Source of the DNA: Planctomycetota bacterium
GTDB lineage: Bacteria > Planctomycetota > J058 > J103
DNA: 24,230 nucleotides
Direction: 5' to 3'
Assembly: GCA_003694875.1 (NCBI GenBank)
Contig: RFJN01000412.1
Span: 1 to 24,230, forward strand
The translations under genes and the position numbers were made by a program. Of the stretch, positions 22,234 through 24,230 are shown piece after piece. Under the pieces are notes generated by a model, which worked only from the letters and a program-made list of their open reading frames with translations, was not told the DNA's origin and searched no databases. The stretch's first letter is position 1; each line of letters opens with the position of its first letter.

Positions 22234-23451
22234 GTGAAGCCGTCTATGGAACCGCAGGCGCGGGCCCGCGAAGCGGGCTGCGTCCTGCTCGTGGGCGACC
22301 GACAGGGCGCGCTCCGCGCGGCCGAGCGGCTCGGCTGGCCCGTGCTCCTGCTCACCGAGACGGCTCCGAAGCCGTCGCGGCGCCGGCGCCTGCTCGACTG
22401 GCGGGTGGTCGACCTCGCGGGGCCGGTGCAGGAGACGGCGCGCGCAGGCATCGAGCTTGCGAGCGGGCGCGAGGTCCGCGCGGTGGTGGCGGTCGTCGAG
22501 CGCGCCACCCTGCCGGCCGCACTCGTGCGCAGCCGGCTCGGTCTGCCGGGACTCGATCCCGAGACTGCACGCCGCTGTCGGGACAAGGTGGCGATGAAGG
22601 AGGCTGCCGCGGCCGCGGGCATCGCGTGCGCGGTGCCCGAGGTGATCGTGCAGCAGACGACCGCTGCGGGCCTGCTCGAGCGCCACGGCACGCCGGTGGT
22701 GATCAAGCGACGGGACGCCGCCGGCGGGCTCGGAACTGTCTTCGCCCGCGACGCCGCCGCGGTCGCTGCGCACCTCGAGCCGGGGCTGATCGCCGAGCGC
22801 TTCGTCGACGGCGTCGAGATGAGCGTGGAGACGCTGCGGTTTCGGGGACAGACGCTTCTGACCAACCTCACGCGCTACCTCGTGCCGGGCTGGGCGAGCG
22901 TGCTGCCCGAGCGCCTGCCACCCGCGCTCGAGGCCGCGGTCCTCGCCTGCAACCAGCGCGTGCTCGACGCGCTCGGGGTCGAGCACGCCATGACCCACCT
23001 CGAGCTGTTTCTCACCCCCGGCGGCATCGTCTTCGGCGAGGTCGCCGCGCGCCCGCCCGGGGGCTATCTGATGGAGCTGCTCGAGACGGCCTACGGGTTC
23101 TGTCCGTGGGAGGCGCTGCTGCGCATCGAGGCGGGCGAACGGCCCGAGCTGCCGCAGAGCGCCTCACGGCACGCCGGCGCCTGGATTCTCCACCCCGGCC
23201 GGCCGGGTCAGCTGCTCGCGGTCGAGGGGCTCGAGCAGGCCCGCGCGGTCCCCGGCGTGCTCGACGTGCAATGCCGGGCCCGGCCCGGCGATCCCGTGCC
23301 GGCGCGCGACAGCACCGCACGCAGTCTCGGGCGCATCCTGTGCGCCGCCGCCGACCCGGACGCGTGTGCCCGCGCGCTCGAGCGCGCGCGCGCCGCGATT
23401 CGCTTTCGCATGGAGCCCGACGCTGCGGACGCGGGCGCGCCGCAGAACTGA
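22234..23451 (+). CDS. ATP-grasp carboxylate-amine ligase, L-amino-acid-ligase-like, 405 aa
   Basis: Cytosolic ATP-grasp enzyme expected to join a carboxylate to an amine through an acyl-phosphate. The N-terminal Rossmann-like part (GCVLLVGDRQGALRAAERLG) is followed by DKVAMKEAAAAAGI (the usual 'DK' entry to ATP-grasp), TPVVIKRRDAAGGLGTV (nucleotide-binding Lys and Gly loop), AERFVDGVEMSVETL and the metal-binding MTHLELFLTPGGIVFGEVAARPPGGY. The C-terminal ~100 residues resemble the small C-terminal domain of BacD-like dipeptide ligases. GTG at 22234 with GGAGAG nine nt upstream is chosen; the ATG at 22246 is an alternative. It is divergent from the channel gene (150-nt gap), with no co-directional partner in the window. 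The substrate cannot be read from sequence. Confidence 0.85.
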   Translation: MKPSMEPQARAREAGCVLLVGDRQGALRAAERLGWPVLLLTETAPKPSRRRRLLDWRVVDLAGPVQETARAGIELASGREVRAVVAVVERATLPAALVRSRLGLPGLDPETARRCRDKVAMKEAAAAAGIACAVPEVIVQQTTAAGLLERHGTPVVIKRRDAAGGLGTVFARDAAAVAAHLEPGLIAERFVDGVEMSVETLRFRGQTLLTNLTRYLVPGWASVLPERLPPALEAAVLACNQRVLDALGVEHAMTHLELFLTPGGIVFGEVAARPPGGYLMELLETAYGFCPWEALLRIEAGERPELPQSASRHAGAWILHPGRPGQLLAVEGLEQARAVPGVLDVQCRARPGDPVPARDSTARSLGRILCAAADPDACARALERARAAIRFRMEPDAADAGAPQN

Positions 23452-23469
23452 ACGGCGGATCTCGGCTCG

Positions 23470-24000
23470 TCAGCCCTCGGCGAGGGAGGCCGCGGCGGCG
23501 TCTGCGGGCGTCGGGGCTGCGCGCCGCTGCGCCCGATGGGCGAGGGCGAGCAGCAGCGCGACGATCGCGAGCTCGACCGCCGCCGCCGCCGGCTGCGCGC
23601 GCAGATCGGGCACGACCGCGCGCAGCGTGCCCGAGACCTCGCGCATGCCCGGAAGAGCGCGCACGGCGGCGTGCAGCGCGCCCGGTTCCCACAGCCCCGT
23701 GGGTCTCGCGAGCACCCAGTCGAGGTCGGGCAGCAGCGCCGCTGCGAGGACCACAGCGCTCGCGCGCCAGCGCCACGCGACGAGGGCCGCGCCGAGCCAC
23801 GCCGCCGCGTGGAACGCGATCCAGAACGGATCGTGCAGCAGCGGCCGCGGTGGGTGGTAGGTGGCGAGCGCGAGATCGTCGAGCGGGACGTGGGACAGGG
23901 CGGCGAGCGCCGTCGCGACAGCCAGGCGCGCTCGCGACTCGTGCGGCCGCAACCAGGCCGCGATCGCGGCGCCCGCCGCCAGGTGCGTCACCGCCTGCAC
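23470..24000 (-). CDS. Small polytopic membrane protein, possibly DUF457/YdjM-like, 176 aa
   Basis: Hydrophobic protein with about four membrane segments (LAVATALAALSHV; WIAFHAAAWLGAALVAW; ASAVVLAAALLPDLDWVLA; AVELAIVALLLALAH). THLAAGAAIAAWL at the N-terminus, SHVPLDDLALATYH and LLPDLDW resemble the His/Asp pattern of membrane-bound metal-dependent hydrolase-like proteins (DUF457), but the match is partial. GTG at 24000 follows GGGAGGG by eight nt. It starts 46 nt after the ppsA stop on the same strand, so it could be co-transcribed. The function is unknown. Confidence 0.7.
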   Translation of the reverse strand: MQAVTHLAAGAAIAAWLRPHESRARLAVATALAALSHVPLDDLALATYHPPRPLLHDPFWIAFHAAAWLGAALVAWRWRASAVVLAAALLPDLDWVLARPTGLWEPGALHAAVRALPGMREVSGTLRAVVPDLRAQPAAAAVELAIVALLLALAHRAQRRAAPTPADAAAASLAEG

Positions 24001-24046
24001 GCTGCGGACCCTCCCGCCCGGTCCGGGGTGTGCGCGCCGCGTGGCG

Positions 24047-24230
24047 TCAGCCCCCGGCGCTCTCCTCTTCTTCCCGCTCGCTCGCCGCCGGACGCGGCTT
24101 GCGTCCGAGACGCGCCTCGACCTCGAGCACGTGCCGCGTGGTCGCGAGCACCGCGTCCGGGTTGAGGCTGATCGAGTCGATGCCCTGCTCGACGAGGAAC
24201 GCCGCGATCTCGGGGTAGTCGCTCGGCGCC
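24047..24230 (-). CDS. ppsA: Phosphoenolpyruvate synthase, C-terminal 60 residues (partial)
   Basis: The minus-strand frame enters from the right edge and ends at TGA 24047-24049. PSDYPEIAAFLVEQGIDSIS and LNPDAVLATTRHVLEVE match the very end of the PEP-utilising TIM-barrel domain of PEP synthase (pyruvate, water dikinase), which makes PEP from pyruvate and ATP for gluconeogenesis. The acidic tail EREEEESAGG is extra. The rest of the gene is outside the window. Confidence 0.88.
   Translation of the reverse strand, partial: APSDYPEIAAFLVEQGIDSISLNPDAVLATTRHVLEVEARLGRKPRPAASEREEEESAGG

Noticed and set aside
1..24230. CRISPR array, transposon ends or integrase genes
   Set aside because: No regularly spaced direct repeats and no transposase or recombinase motifs were found on reading both strands.

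Overview
The window is very GC-rich, densely coded DNA with strong third-position G/C bias and frequent GTG starts, as in a free-living high-GC proteobacterium. The gene trio retropepsin-like protease / RimK / succinylglutamate-desuccinylase-like enzyme, together with an MscK/MscM-type giant mechanosensitive channel, CorA and PEP synthase, points most naturally to Gammaproteobacteria (Chromatiales or a neighbouring lineage). That placement is inference from gene content. No rRNA, tRNA, CRISPR array, transposase or integrase was found.

Region 1 (1-10185, + strand) is the accessory-looking part. It holds the 3' end of a very large Rhs/YD-repeat protein and a translationally coupled (ATGA overlap) gene for a 1609-residue secreted protein. 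The Rhs C-terminal part, after the degenerate core-closing motif DRTGASP, carries an HELAH zinc-metallopeptidase-like motif and is about 645 residues long. The partner has a signal peptide, ankyrin repeats, a right-handed beta-helix and a long HEAT/TPR-like alpha-helical half. The pair looks like a polymorphic-toxin or surface/secreted system with an unusual partner in the place where a small immunity gene is normally found. This is the strongest candidate for something undescribed.

Region 2 (10186-11674) is a 454-nt non-coding stretch with several inverted repeats and a good sigma70-like promoter, followed by an unrecognised 344-aa orphan protein. A GACCGAACGGT operator-like palindrome touches the -35 box of this promoter and recurs at the promoter of the EamA exporter gene near 13.4 kb, so the two units may share a TetR-type regulator encoded elsewhere.

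Region 3 (11853-16775, - strand) reads, in transcription order: SET-domain protein, retropepsin-like RimK-associated protease, RimK (CTG start overlapping the protease stop), AstE-like zinc hydrolase, EamA/DMT exporter, and DCC-family thiol-disulfide protein. The middle three overlap and form an operon for protein/peptide glutamylation and its processing. The exporter has its own promoter/operator and is coupled to the DCC gene by a GTGA overlap.

Region 4 (16776-24230) is core-type: a 601-nt non-coding stretch with a probable corA promoter, CorA (+), an MscK/MscM-type channel (-) whose stop codon directly abuts the corA stop, a divergent orphan ATP-grasp ligase (+), a small membrane protein (-), and the C-terminal 60 codons of PEP synthase (-) running off the window end.
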